From: DASUPK01 sp963804595
GTDB taxonomy: Bacteria; Actinomycetota; Thermoleophilia; Solirubrobacterales; 70-9
DNA: 64,000 nt
Assembly (NCBI GenBank): GCA_963804595.1
Contig: CAWDQZ010000017.1
Location: forward strand, 186,001-250,000
Direction: 5' to 3'
The notes under the pieces are model-generated. The model was not told the DNA's origin and made no database searches. It was given only the letters and a program-made list of their open reading frames with translations. This document shows positions 1 through 7,792 of the stretch, in pieces (position 1 is the first letter of the stretch; every line of letters starts with the position of its first letter). A program made the translations under genes and the position numbers.

Positions 1-438
1 CACTTCGCCGACAAGCGCGACCTCTTCCGCGCGGTCTTCGAGCGAGTCGAGGAGGACCTGATGGAGCGAATCGGCGCCCAGATGGAGGCGAGCGATGACC
101 CGTACGAGCTGATGATCGCGGGCATGCGCTCGTTCCTCGATGCCTGCGAGGAGCCGGCCGTGAAGCAGATCTCCCTCACCGACGCGCCCGCCGTGCTCGG
201 CTGGCAGGAATGGCGCGAGATCGACAACCGCCATGGTCTCGGACTGACACGGGCCGCTCTCAAGGGTGCCGTCGATGCGGGAGTGCTGCGGCCGATCGCA
301 GTCGAGCCGATGGCGCACCTATTCGTCGCCGCCCTGGCAGAGGCGGCGTTCGTGATCGCGCACTCAGAGCAGCCCCGGAAAGCGCGCGCCGAGGTCGAGC
401 GGGCGCTGATCCAGCTCGTCGCGGGCCTGCGCGCCTAG
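1..438 (+). CDS. TetR-family transcriptional regulator, 5' truncated by window edge
   Basis: The reading frame is open from base 1, and the first residues (HFADKRDLFRAVFERVEEDL) are the end of a TetR helix-turn-helix and the start of helix 4, so most of the DNA-binding domain lies outside the window. The remaining ~125 residues are an alpha-helical ligand-binding domain ending in the usual dimerisation helices (EQPRKARAEVERALIQLVAGL). An ATG at 61 is internal to the domain and not a plausible start. The ligand and target genes cannot be read from the sequence. It is followed by an unrelated small secreted protein. Confidence 0.85.
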   Translation, partial: HFADKRDLFRAVFERVEEDLMERIGAQMEASDDPYELMIAGMRSFLDACEEPAVKQISLTDAPAVLGWQEWREIDNRHGLGLTRAALKGAVDAGVLRPIAVEPMAHLFVAALAEAAFVIAHSEQPRKARAEVERALIQLVAGLRA

Positions 439-537
439 CGCCGCAGCACGGCCGTAACCCTTTCGCCGCCTTCGTCGCTTTGCTGCTTGGGGGACCCAAA
501 GGGGGGACCCAAGACAGCCAATGGAGGTGATCAGGAC

Positions 538-762
538 GTGAAGCTAAGGACCCGCAAGCTGGCGGCGTTCGTGACCTGTCTCGGCATCGCCGCGGCATTC
601 CCGGTCGTGAGCTCCGCCGACAAGGGCGGCGTTCCGCGCGGCGACAAGCCCTGTCCGACCAAGAAGGCGAAGAAGCATCCGAAGAAGCCGGCGCCGAACA
701 CGAAGGGCAAGAAGTGCGGCTTCCAGGGTGAGACGACCCCCACAGCGACCAGCACCGACTGA
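538..762 (+). CDS. small secreted Lys/Pro-rich protein
   Basis: I choose the GTG at 538 because GGAGGTGA at 523-530 sits seven bases upstream; an ATG at 487 has no such site. The 74-residue product opens with a positively charged stretch and a hydrophobic core (KLAAFVTCLGIAAAFPVVSSA), a plausible signal peptide with cleavage after SSA. The mature part is about 50 residues, basic and proline-rich, with two cysteines (PCPTKK and KKCGFQ) that could form a disulfide, and a Thr-rich tail. No family is recognised. A hairpin follows at 777-826. Confidence 0.6.
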   Translation: MKLRTRKLAAFVTCLGIAAAFPVVSSADKGGVPRGDKPCPTKKAKKHPKKPAPNTKGKKCGFQGETTPTATSTD

Positions 763-776
763 GCGGGAGGAGTTTC

Positions 777-826
777 GGGCGGGACGGTCCCGGAAGTACC
801 CCCAGCCTGCGGGGCCGTTCCCGCCC
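777..826. terminator. imperfect hairpin between convergent genes
   Basis: Arms 777-791 and 811-826 (gggcgggacggtccc / ggggccgttcccgccc) pair over about 15 positions with one bulge and a ~19-base loop. It lies between the convergent 538-762 gene and the thiolase, so it may terminate both. There is no T-run on either side. Confidence 0.45.
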
Positions 827-879
827 GGAACTGGTCATCGGGGCGTTCCGCCCCAGCGGGACAAGTGTCTTGGTCGCGT

Positions 880-2043
880 CTAGTTGAGGCGCTCGACGAT
901 CATCGCCTCGCCCTGGCCACCGGCGACGCACATCGTCTCGAGGCCGACCTGATGGTCATCGGTCTCCAGGACGTTGATCAACGTGCCCATGATCCGGGCG
1001 CCGGTCATGCCGAAGGGATGCCCGAGGGCGATCGCCCCGCCGTGCGTGTTGAGCTTCTCGAGCGGGATGTCGCACTCGGCCATGATCGGGATCACCTGAG
1101 CGGCGAACGCCTCGTTGAGCTCGACTGTGTCGACGTCGGTCATCGTCATGCCGGCGCCGTCGAGGACCTTCTTGATCGCGCCGATCGGCGCGACACCCAT
1201 GTACTCGGGCTCGTTGCCGTGCGTGGCGGCGGCACCGAGCCGCACCCGGGGCTCGAGGCCGAGCTCCTTGGCGCGATCCTCCGACATGACCAGGGCCGCG
1301 GCGGCACCGTCGTTGAGCGGGCACGAGTTGCCCGCGGTGATGCCGCCACCGCCCTCGAACGCCTCCGGCAGCTCGGCGAGCTTCTCGAGGGTCGAGCTCG
1401 GGCGCGGGCCGTCGTCCTTGGCGACCTCGTTGCCGTCGGGCAGCCTGACCGGCACGATCTCGCGGTCGAAGAAGCCATCCTCCTGGGACCTCACGGCCAG
1501 CTCCTGCGAGCGCTGCGCGTACTTGTCCATGTCGGCGCGGCTCACCTCGTAGCGCTTCGCCACGTTGACCGCGGTGAGACCCATCTCGATGTACGCGTTG
1601 GGCTGACCGTCGTTGCCCTGCAGCTTCTCGTTCTGGTCGGCGGCGCCCGCCGGCTCGGTGCGCTCGTTGTAGCGGCTCACCCACTCCACGCCGGCGGCGA
1701 TGTAGGTGTCGCCCTGGCCGGCGCGAACGGCGTTGGCCGCGTGCCTGATCGAGTCGAGGCTCGATGCGCAGTAGCGCGACATCGTCACGCCGTTGACTGT
1801 CTCCGGCAGCTTCTTCGAGAGCAGGACCATGATCCGCCCGATGTTGAACGCCTGCAGGCCCTGGGGCATGCCGCAGCCGCAGAAAACGTCCTCGACCTCG
1901 GAGGGCTGTACCTCCTGGTTGCGCTCGAGCAGCTGATCGATCACGTAGGCGCCCATCTCATCGGGGCGCAGCTGGGCCAGGGAACCCTTGAAGGCACGGC
2001 CGATGGGCGTGCGGACTGTGTCGACGATCACTGCTTCGGGCAT
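880..2043 (-). CDS. acetyl-CoA C-acyltransferase (thiolase)
   Basis: A 387-residue thiolase, full length for the family. It should cleave 3-ketoacyl-CoA with CoA (beta-oxidation), or condense two acyl-CoAs. The nucleophilic Cys92 lies in MSRYCASSLDS, the histidine in GGAIALGHPFGMTGAR and the second catalytic cysteine in ETMCVAGGQGEAM. The N-terminus EAVIVDTVRTPIGRAFKG is typical. The start is supported by AAGGAGATC just upstream on the minus strand. Thiolases with degradative and biosynthetic roles look alike here; with no neighbouring hydratase/dehydrogenase gene the pathway is undecided. Confidence 0.93.
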   Translation of the reverse strand: MPEAVIVDTVRTPIGRAFKGSLAQLRPDEMGAYVIDQLLERNQEVQPSEVEDVFCGCGMPQGLQAFNIGRIMVLLSKKLPETVNGVTMSRYCASSLDSIRHAANAVRAGQGDTYIAAGVEWVSRYNERTEPAGAADQNEKLQGNDGQPNAYIEMGLTAVNVAKRYEVSRADMDKYAQRSQELAVRSQEDGFFDREIVPVRLPDGNEVAKDDGPRPSSTLEKLAELPEAFEGGGGITAGNSCPLNDGAAAALVMSEDRAKELGLEPRVRLGAAATHGNEPEYMGVAPIGAIKKVLDGAGMTMTDVDTVELNEAFAAQVIPIMAECDIPLEKLNTHGGAIALGHPFGMTGARIMGTLINVLETDDHQVGLETMCVAGGQGEAMIVERLN

Positions 2044-2136
2044 CTGTTGATCTCCTTGAGAGGTCGAAACTGGGATGGACGGGGGCGGAATGGTACGGGG
2101 AGGAGCGAACCGGGGTCTCGTTCCCGGATCCCCCTC

Positions 2137-2142
2137 TAGGAT
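2137..2142 (+). promoter_or_regulatory. leaderless -10 hexamer TAGGAT
   Basis: TAGGAT ends six bases before the ATG at 2149, which has no Shine-Dalgarno sequence. This is the spacing expected if transcription begins at the start codon. Confidence 0.6.
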
Positions 2143-2148
2143 TCGCGC

Positions 2149-2841
2149 ATGTCAGACGGCAGGCGGCTCACGCCCCGCATCCGGTTGCCCCGGATCACCA
2201 GGCCGGGACGCGCGTCGCGCGCCACGACCGAGCAGACGACGACCACCGAGCCGCCCACGAAGCCCGAGGAGGCGGTCAAGGCCGGGAACGGCACCGAGCC
2301 GGCCGAGAAGTCCCCGGCCACCGAGAAGTCCCCGGCCAGCAAGGATGCGGCCGCGGCGAAGCCCGGCGAGGCCCCGAAGACGCCGGATCCCAACGTTCAG
2401 GAGCGCATCGAGGGGCTGCAGGGCTGGATGGCGGAGATCGAGCGCAAACAGGCACGGATCACCTACTTCGGCGGGCTCGCGCTGCTGCTCGCGCTCGGTG
2501 CGGCCGGCGCAGCTCTCTACTTCGGCCTCACCGCGCACTCCGACAGCGCCACGAAGAACGACCTCGACGCGCTCAGCGCACGCGTGAACTCGCTGCAGGG
2601 CGCCGTCACGAAGAACAGCAAGGACACCCAGAACGCCCTGAACGCCTCCATCGCCCAGCTCCAGCAGTCGATCGGCAGCCTGCAGAAACAGCAGGCGCAG
2701 GCATCCGCCAACATCTCGACCCTGCAGAGCCAGGTCGCCGCGGGCGCGCTCAACAACCAGAACGCCGCGGCGCCCGGCGCGACGACCACGACTTCGACCA
2801 CGACCACGCCCAACGCGGGCGCGAACGGCAAGAGCCCTTAG
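2149..2841 (+). CDS. single-pass membrane protein with periplasmic-side coiled coil
   Basis: A 230-residue protein of unknown family. Residues ~1-85 are Thr/Pro/Glu/Ala/Lys-rich and probably disordered, with an in-frame duplication of EKSPA. A short helical segment (NVQERIEGLQGWMAEIERKQ) leads into one transmembrane helix at about 104-126 (YFGGLALLLALGAAGAALYF). The rest (about 130-205) is a heptad-like Gln/Ser/Asn-rich coiled coil, ending in a Thr-rich low-complexity tail. Orientation by the positive-inside rule puts the disordered basic N-terminus in the cytoplasm. A structural role at the envelope is inference. Confidence 0.7.
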   Translation: MSDGRRLTPRIRLPRITRPGRASRATTEQTTTTEPPTKPEEAVKAGNGTEPAEKSPATEKSPASKDAAAAKPGEAPKTPDPNVQERIEGLQGWMAEIERKQARITYFGGLALLLALGAAGAALYFGLTAHSDSATKNDLDALSARVNSLQGAVTKNSKDTQNALNASIAQLQQSIGSLQKQQAQASANISTLQSQVAAGALNNQNAAAPGATTTTSTTTTPNAGANGKSP

Positions 2842-2940
2842 CTAGTAGCAGCCGTTACTAACTTGCGCGCATATTCCGCACGCGCGTCCGGTTGGTGCTC
2901 TAGCTTGACGCGCGGAATCGGCTCGAAAGGAGGTCCTCGA

Positions 2941-3090
2941 TGCCTGAGGGCTACTGCGTCAAGGAACGCAAGAAGGTCGAGATCAAGGATCCGCAGCAGG
3001 TCACGATGAAGAACGGCCGCCCGGCGATTCAGGGCACGTGCCCGGACTGCGGGACCAAGATCTTCAAGATCGGGAAGCTCGAGGCGTAAC
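2941..3090 (+). CDS. DUF5679-like small zinc-ribbon-type protein
   Basis: A 49-residue protein beginning MPEGYCVKERKK and ending GTCPDCGTKIFKIGKLEA. A perfect AAAGGAGGT at 2926-2934 precedes the ATG by six bases. The length and pattern (YCVKxxxK, VTMKNGRPAIQGTCPxCGT) match my recollection of DUF5679 proteins common in Actinobacteria and Chloroflexi. In that family the first metal-binding pair is CVKCK; here the second cysteine is Glu9, so only Cys6 plus the CPDC pair remain. Function of the family is unknown. A 7-bp inverted repeat (ATTCCGC 2873-2879 / GCGGAAT 2912-2918) lies in its leader. Confidence 0.75.
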
Positions 3091-3109
3091 CCCGCTTGGA
3101 TTGTGGCTT

Positions 3110-3625
3110 TCAGGCGTCGTGCGCCACTGGTGCGCCAGTCAGTGCGCCAGTGGCAGCCGCGCCGGCCGCCCGAGCAGATTCCTCGGCACGCTCGCGCTGG
3201 GCCTCGAGGTAGGCGTCGAGCAGGCCACCCGCCTCGTCCCTCGGTGCCCGGCATCAGGTGCCCGTAGGTGTCGAGCGTGGTCGTGATGTTCGAGTGCCCC
3301 ATGAATGTCTGCAGGGCCTTCGCGTGCACCCGGCCGCGATCATCAGCAAGGCGAATGTGTGCCTGCACTCGTGCGGCGTGATCCGATCAGGGCCAGCCTC
3401 GCGCCACGCCTTATCCGCTCGTGCCTGAAGCTTCCGGCCGTCGACGGGGCGTGTGCCAGTAGTGCCGAAGCATCGTTTCAGCATCGGTCCGACCGGTGCG
3501 CGCCAGGGGCTCGGTGAGGTAGTCGCGCAGCACAGCCGGGATCGGCACCTTGCGTCGCAGGCACAGCGCCCGCCATCGCGGCCAGGGCAGCCCTTCGAGT
3601 GTCGCTTCGCGATCCGGGTTGCCAT
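3110..3625 (-). pseudogene. tyrosine recombinase (phage-type integrase) remnant
   Basis: Minus-strand frames read in turn reconstruct a decayed integrase. From 3625: MATRIAKRHSKGCPGRDGGR, an N-terminal arm-binding-like start; then a large internal deletion; then KLQARADKAWREAGPDRITP, HECRHTFALLMIAAG (the HxxR box). A frameshift near 3320 leads to ALQTFMGHSNITTTLDTYGH (catalytic tyrosine). A second near 3250 leads to DEAGGLLDAYLEAQRERAEE and a stop at 3110-3112. The first catalytic Arg region and most of the core-binding domain are gone. It cannot be active and marks an old integration. No attachment repeats or tRNA were seen beside it. Confidence 0.85.
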
Positions 3626-3674
3626 CAGCTCACGATTGGACGAATGACCGAGTTCATCTGGAGCCAGTGCCGCG

Positions 3675-3680
3675 TAGGGT
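3675..3680 (+). promoter_or_regulatory. leaderless -10 hexamer TAGGGT
   Basis: TAGGGT ends six bases before the GTG at 3687; no Shine-Dalgarno sequence is present. Confidence 0.5.
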
Positions 3681-3686
3681 CAGCCC

Positions 3687-3911
3687 GTGGCCGCAGCGAG
3701 ATGGGCTCTCTATCACTGGCCGTGGGGTACAGCGGAGAATTGGGAGCCAGTTGCAGAGGCGGTCGAGACTGATACCTGGCACGCCGCGGTCAGGAGGATC
3801 GGTCCGATCAGGCCAGGTCGCTACCTGATCAGGAACGAGGCCGCCCCCAATGGCGGTCAGTACTTCTTGCTCGAGCCGGACAAGACCATCGTTCCGGTCG
3901 AGGCCTTTTGA
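3687..3911 (+). CDS. hypothetical protein, 74 aa
   Basis: Small protein starting at GTG 3687, opening AAARWALYHWPWGTAENWEP and ending NGGQYFLLEPDKTIVPVEAF. It is Trp-rich near the N-terminus and has a compact alpha/beta look; no signal peptide or membrane segment. I do not recognise the family. It is preceded by a leaderless-type -10 and lies between two decayed genes (integrase and cupredoxin remnants), so it could be cargo of the former element or itself a fragment. Confidence 0.45.
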   Translation: MAAARWALYHWPWGTAENWEPVAEAVETDTWHAAVRRIGPIRPGRYLIRNEAAPNGGQYFLLEPDKTIVPVEAF

Positions 3912-4095
3912 TCGTCTCGTCGTTCAATCCCCCGGACGCGACGGTCAATTCCGGCGACGTCACCTTCAGCCTGAAGAACGACGGCCAGCAACCCCACTCA
4001 CTCGAAATCGAGGACGTCAACGGTCAGGACCAGGAGATCGAGGGCGACGTCGCGCCCGGACGATGGGTATGGAAGGTGAGATCACGGTCAAGTAG
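3908..4095 (+). pseudogene. cupredoxin-like protein fragment
   Basis: The frame from 3908 reads FNPPDATVNSGDVTFSLKND then GQQPHSLEIEDVNGQDQEIE, the first half of a plastocyanin/azurin-like domain including the first copper-ligand-type His (PHSLEI). After GDVAPG the frame is lost and the plus-strand sequence ends in another frame as MGMEGEITVK-stop, the normal C-terminus of such domains. The segment that should carry the Cys/His/Met copper loop is missing, and no signal peptide precedes it. I therefore call a remnant created by deletion, not an intact copper protein. Confidence 0.7.
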
Positions 4096-4107
4096 CCGAC
4101 CGCGGAC

Positions 4108-4954
4108 CTATGGAAACGCGACTACGCCCGCGAGGACGCCCACGTAGGCCGCGCCGTCCGGCCCGAGCGTCACTGGGGCGTAGTTGTTGTTGAAGGCGAA
4201 GCCGGTTCCGGCCAGACGGTGGTAGACGGTGCGCCCGGACCTGAAGTCGAGCGTCGTCAGATACCAGGCGTCGATGCCGTCCGCGCGCGGCGGATGCGTG
4301 TAGGTGTAGACCAGGCCGTTGGCGAGTGAGAGCTTGGGCACGACCGAGGAACCCCCCCGGGCCGCTGGTGATCGAGACGACGAGGATGTGCCGGTCGTTC
4401 GTCGGGAGGACCGCCCGGTCGTGCTGATCGAGATAGAAGTAGCCGCCGCCGGAGAAGTCAGTGAACGGGTTTCCGCCCGGGGTGACGTTGCGGGGCGGCA
4501 GGGGCATTGCCGCCAGAACCTGCAGCGTGTGCGGGTCGAGCAGCACCAGGACGGGCCGGTCGAGGCCGACGCACACCGTGACGATCCGGCCCTGGGAGTC
4601 GAAGGTGATCGAGCCGCACTCGTGCCCCAGCGGGAAGTACGCCGAAGACTCTGGGCCGTCCCCCAGGGGGCCGGGCACCCGGTACGTGTCGCTCATATAG
4701 GGGTCGTCGTGGATGTTGTTGTGAGGATTGGGCGCCATGAACGGGTTGCGCGGCGGCGACGGCCCGCCGTTCACGGGGTTCGGCATGGCGGTGGAGCCCT
4801 CGAAGCTCGGTACCGAGGAGCGCTCCAGATCCGGGATGGGGACGACGGGAGCGCCGGGAGTCTGGGCTCCAGCCGGGCCCGTGCACGCTGCGAGGGCGGC
4901 GAGCGTGACCGCCGCGATCAGTCCTGCTCCAGCCCCGCAACCCCGTTGGCGCAT
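4108..4954 (-). pseudogene. secreted lipoprotein gene with frameshift at a C7/G7 tract
   Basis: From ATG 4954 the protein begins with a lipoprotein signal (GLIAAVTLAALAACTGPAGA, lipobox LAAC). It continues through a Pro/Asn-rich linker and beta-propeller-like repeats (SITFDSQGRIVTVCVGLDRP, VLVLLDPHTLQVLAAMPLPP). After ITSGPGG the frame changes at a run of seven C on the plus strand (4352-4358). The correct continuation is PKLSLANGLVYTYTHPPRAD to DGAAYVGVLAGVVAFP, stop at 4108. Joined, it would be ~280 residues, probably an extracytoplasmic propeller of unknown substrate. The shift could be an assembly error, a true mutation or a slippage switch. Confidence 0.7.
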
Positions 4955-4986
4955 CGGGCCGCGAGCATACGGGAGACTTGTCGCCC

Positions 4987-5391
4987 ATGGCGCAGAAGCC
5001 GCTCGAGCTGATCCTGGCTCGAAACTTTCTCACCAGCCTCTCCACGCCGGCGTTCCTGGTCGATGAGAGCGGCGCGCTGATCTTCTACAACGAGGCCGCC
5101 GGCGCCCTGCTCGGCATCTCCTTCGAGGAGTCCGGCCGAATGGAGGCGAAGGACTGGGGGCACCGGCTCGCTCCCTTCGACGAGACCGGCGAGCTCGCCC
5201 CGATCGAGGAACGAGAGATGACCAAGGCCCTCCGCGCGGGCAAGCCCGCCCACGGGCACTTCAAGATCCGATCGGCGCAGGGGGAGCACTTCGAGATCGA
5301 GGCGAGCGCCCTCCCCATCGTCGCGGAGGGTGGCCAGGAGGGGGCGATGATCTTCTTCTGGACGCAGAACAATTCGCGCGCCGGGAATTAG
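4987..5391 (+). CDS. single PAS-domain protein
   Basis: A 134-residue protein consisting of one PAS fold: helical N-cap (LELILARNFLTSLSTPAFLV), DESGALIFYNEAAGALLG (PAS core), then a C-terminal sheet ending EGAMIFFWTQ. No output domain is attached. The ATG at 4987 is preferred over TTG 4978. It lies 44 bases upstream of an MBL-fold hydrolase on the same strand and is probably co-transcribed. It could act as a redox, ligand or protein-interaction sensor for a partner; cofactor residues cannot be assigned with confidence. Confidence 0.75.
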   Translation: MAQKPLELILARNFLTSLSTPAFLVDESGALIFYNEAAGALLGISFEESGRMEAKDWGHRLAPFDETGELAPIEEREMTKALRAGKPAHGHFKIRSAQGEHFEIEASALPIVAEGGQEGAMIFFWTQNNSRAGN

Positions 5392-5435
5392 AGGGCTATA
5401 GGCTCCTTGCAGGAGAGAGGAATGGAGAGGCTGGA

Positions 5436-6323
5436 ATGAGGGTCAAGGTTTGGGGGGCGAGAGGGTCGGTTCCGGCGCCCGGGCCGGAGATGAACCGGTA
5501 CGGGGGGAACACGTCGTGCGTCGAGATCAACCTCTCGGACGGCACCACGCTGATCATCGACGCGGGCACCGGCATTCGGAGCCTCGGGGTGGGTATCGCC
5601 CAGAAGCTCCCCACGATCAACATCCTCCTCACCCATCTCCACCTGGACCACATCCAGGGCCTGATGTTCTTCGCGCCGTGCTTCCGCTCCGAATCGCAAA
5701 TCACGATCTGGGGGCCGTCGTCGCCCGAGGCCTCGCTCGAGGAGCGGATCGCGCGCTACATCTCCGCCCCACTCTCGCCGGTCGAGGTACGCGAGCTCCC
5801 CTGCGGGATCAGCTTCCGGGACACCCCCGCTACCGAGTGGGAGATCGGGCCGGCGAAGATCCGCGCAGAGGCGGTCACCCACCGGGGACCCACGCTGGGC
5901 TATCGGATAACCGACGGCGACACCACCCTCACCTATATCTCCGACCACGAGCCCGGCCTGGGGGCGTCGCTGGAGACACTCGAGTCCGAGTGGATCTCGG
6001 GATTCGACCTCGCCCGCGACACCGACCTGCTGATCCACGACTGCCAGTACACGGACGAGGAGTACCCCGAGCACGTCGGCTGGGGCCACTCAAAGCTGAC
6101 CGACGCGCTCACGTTCGCGCGCCGGGTCGAGGCCCGGCGCCTGATGCTCTTTCACCATGACCCGCTGCACTCCGACGACTTCCTCGATCGCTTCTACGAG
6201 ACCGCACAGGAGCGCTGGACTGAGCTCGGCGGCCGCGACGGCGCCATCGAGATGGCGGCGGAGACTCAGCAGATCGAGGTGGGAGCGGCGGCCAGGCCGC
6301 GGTACTTGGGAGCGAGCGTCTAG
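5436..6323 (+). CDS. MBL-fold metal-dependent hydrolase
   Basis: A 295-residue metallo-beta-lactamase-fold protein. Metal ligands are visible: LLTHLHLDHIQG (HxHxDH), TYISDHEPG and HDCQYTDEEYPEHVGWGHS, with a final His in LMLFHHDPLHSDD. The opening MRVKVWGARGSVPAPGPEMN and NTSCVEI are typical of the subgroup related to RNase Z and phosphodiesterase-like hydrolases. A GGAGAGG lies upstream of the ATG. The substrate is unknown; the neighbouring PAS protein suggests a signalling role but that is inference. Confidence 0.85.
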   Translation: MRVKVWGARGSVPAPGPEMNRYGGNTSCVEINLSDGTTLIIDAGTGIRSLGVGIAQKLPTINILLTHLHLDHIQGLMFFAPCFRSESQITIWGPSSPEASLEERIARYISAPLSPVEVRELPCGISFRDTPATEWEIGPAKIRAEAVTHRGPTLGYRITDGDTTLTYISDHEPGLGASLETLESEWISGFDLARDTDLLIHDCQYTDEEYPEHVGWGHSKLTDALTFARRVEARRLMLFHHDPLHSDDFLDRFYETAQERWTELGGRDGAIEMAAETQQIEVGAAARPRYLGASV

Positions 6324-6338
6324 CGAGCGACTTGTGCT

Positions 6339-6377
6339 GGGCGGCCGCTTGCCGCCGCGGCTATCTGGCGAAGCCGT
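6339..6377. repeat. REP-like 39-bp element, copy 1
   Basis: The block starts GGGCGGCCGCTTG (6339-6351) and ends TGGCGAAGCCGT (6366-6377); the same two blocks at the same distance recur at 24462-24500. About 32 of 39 positions agree. The inner part can fold (GGCGGC cgctt GCCGCC). It lies between convergent genes and reaches the last base of the amidase stop codon. Confidence 0.6.
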
Positions 6378-7792
6378 CAGACGCGCGGTCTGCGGTCGGC
6401 CCAGGGGCGCTCGGCCTCGAGCTGAGCGCCGAGTGAGACCAGCGTCGCCTCGTCGTTCGGGCGGGCGACCAGCATCACCGAGCGCGGCAGTCCCGAGTCG
6501 GTGAAGCCGGCGGGAATCACAGCAGCGGGTTGGCCGGTGTAGTTCCAGGCGGCGCCGAAGGGATAGACGTTCGACATCCCGTTGATCGTCCGCAGCGCGC
6601 CCTGGCCCCGCCAGTGGCCGATCTCGACCGGGAGCTGCGCGGTGGCCGGCGTGAGCAGGACGTCATGGTCCCGCCAGAGCTCCTGGATCCGGGCGTACGC
6701 CGCCGGCATCCGGTCGCGGATCTTCGCCAGCCGCCGGTCGCTGAACAGCCTGCCGAGCCGGACGAACCCCTTGCTCTGGGCCGAGAGCCGCTCCGGATGG
6801 GGCAGGGACATCGCCTCGTCGCGGATGCCGCGGAAGTAGAGGGGGTAGAAGTCCGTCACGAGCGCACCGAGCTTCGGCGCCGCCTCGCTCACCTCATGGC
6901 CGAGCGATCGGAGCAGCCCGATCGTCTCCTCGTAGGCGGCGATCACCTCGTCGGCCATCGGCACCGGGAGGATCGTCTTGGTCGTGCAGGCGATCCGGAG
7001 CCTGCCGGGCGATGTCCCGGCGGCCTCGACCAGGGGGCGCTCGAAGGGGGGCGGTGAGTCGAAGTCGCCCTTCTCCGCTCCGCTCACCGCGTCGAGGTAC
7101 AGCGCGGTGTCCATCACCGTTCTGCTGTTGCAGCCCGAGACCGACAGCCCGTGCCAGTGGTCGCGGTCGGGCGAGAGCGATACGCGGTTGCGCTGAGGCT
7201 TCAGCCCGAAGAGTCCGCAGTAGGCGGCCGGCCACCGGATCGATCCGGCGCCGTCGGTCGCGTGGGCGATCGCCGCCATGCCGGCGGCGACCGCGACGCC
7301 GCTGCCGCCGCTCGAGCCGCCGGGAGTCCTGGACGGATCCCAGGGATTCCGCGTGTCGCCCCAGGTCGGGCTCTCCGTGAAGCCGTAGATCGCGAGCTCG
7401 GGGAGGTTCGTCTTGCCGAGGATCACCGCGCCGGCGTCGCGGAGCCGGCGGACGATGAGGCTGTCCTCACTGGCCGGCTCGCCGTATGCGGCGGTGCCGT
7501 GAGTGGTCACCTCGCCGGCGTAGTCGACGTTGTCCTTGATCGCGACGGGGACCCCCAGGAGGGGCGCCTCCTCTCCGGCCGCGAGCCGGTCCTCGGCCAG
7601 CTTCGCGTCGGCTCGCGCCCTGTCTCCGAGGACCACCCGGTAGGCATTCAGCTTCGGATCGATCCGCGAAACGCGCTCGAGATAGATCTCGACCAGCTCG
7701 CTGGGCGAGATCTGCCTGGCCCGGACCATCTCGGCGATCCGGGCGGCCCCCGCGAAGGCGACATCGTTCTCGGTCGCGGGCATCACGCTCAC
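6377..7792 (-). CDS. amidase (amidase signature family)
   Basis: A 471-residue amidase signature enzyme hydrolysing an amide to acid and ammonia or amine. The Ser-cisSer-Lys triad is visible: Lys in VPVAIKDNVDYAGE, the Gly/Ser-rich GTPGGSSGGSGVAVA and cis-Ser in ATDGAGSIRWPA. I choose GTG 7792 because GGAAGGA lies nine bases upstream and it overlaps the amine-oxidase stop (GTGA), indicating translational coupling; ATG 7783 is the alternative. Paired with a flavin monoamine oxidase, it may serve in catabolism of an amide or polyamine-like compound, which is inference. Confidence 0.9.
   Translation of the reverse strand: MSVMPATENDVAFAGAARIAEMVRARQISPSELVEIYLERVSRIDPKLNAYRVVLGDRARADAKLAEDRLAAGEEAPLLGVPVAIKDNVDYAGEVTTHGTAAYGEPASEDSLIVRRLRDAGAVILGKTNLPELAIYGFTESPTWGDTRNPWDPSRTPGGSSGGSGVAVAAGMAAIAHATDGAGSIRWPAAYCGLFGLKPQRNRVSLSPDRDHWHGLSVSGCNSRTVMDTALYLDAVSGAEKGDFDSPPPFERPLVEAAGTSPGRLRIACTTKTILPVPMADEVIAAYEETIGLLRSLGHEVSEAAPKLGALVTDFYPLYFRGIRDEAMSLPHPERLSAQSKGFVRLGRLFSDRRLAKIRDRMPAAYARIQELWRDHDVLLTPATAQLPVEIGHWRGQGALRTINGMSNVYPFGAAWNYTGQPAAVIPAGFTDSGLPRSVMLVARPNDEATLVSLGAQLEAERPWADRRPRV

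Noticed and set aside
2300..2345. Tandem repeat gagaagtccccggcca as a possible minisatellite
   Set aside because: Only two in-frame copies (EKSPA) inside a disordered coding segment; ordinary duplication.
3110..3625. Active integrase and genomic island boundary
   Set aside because: Two frameshifts and a deleted core; no attachment repeats or tRNA gene could be found alongside.
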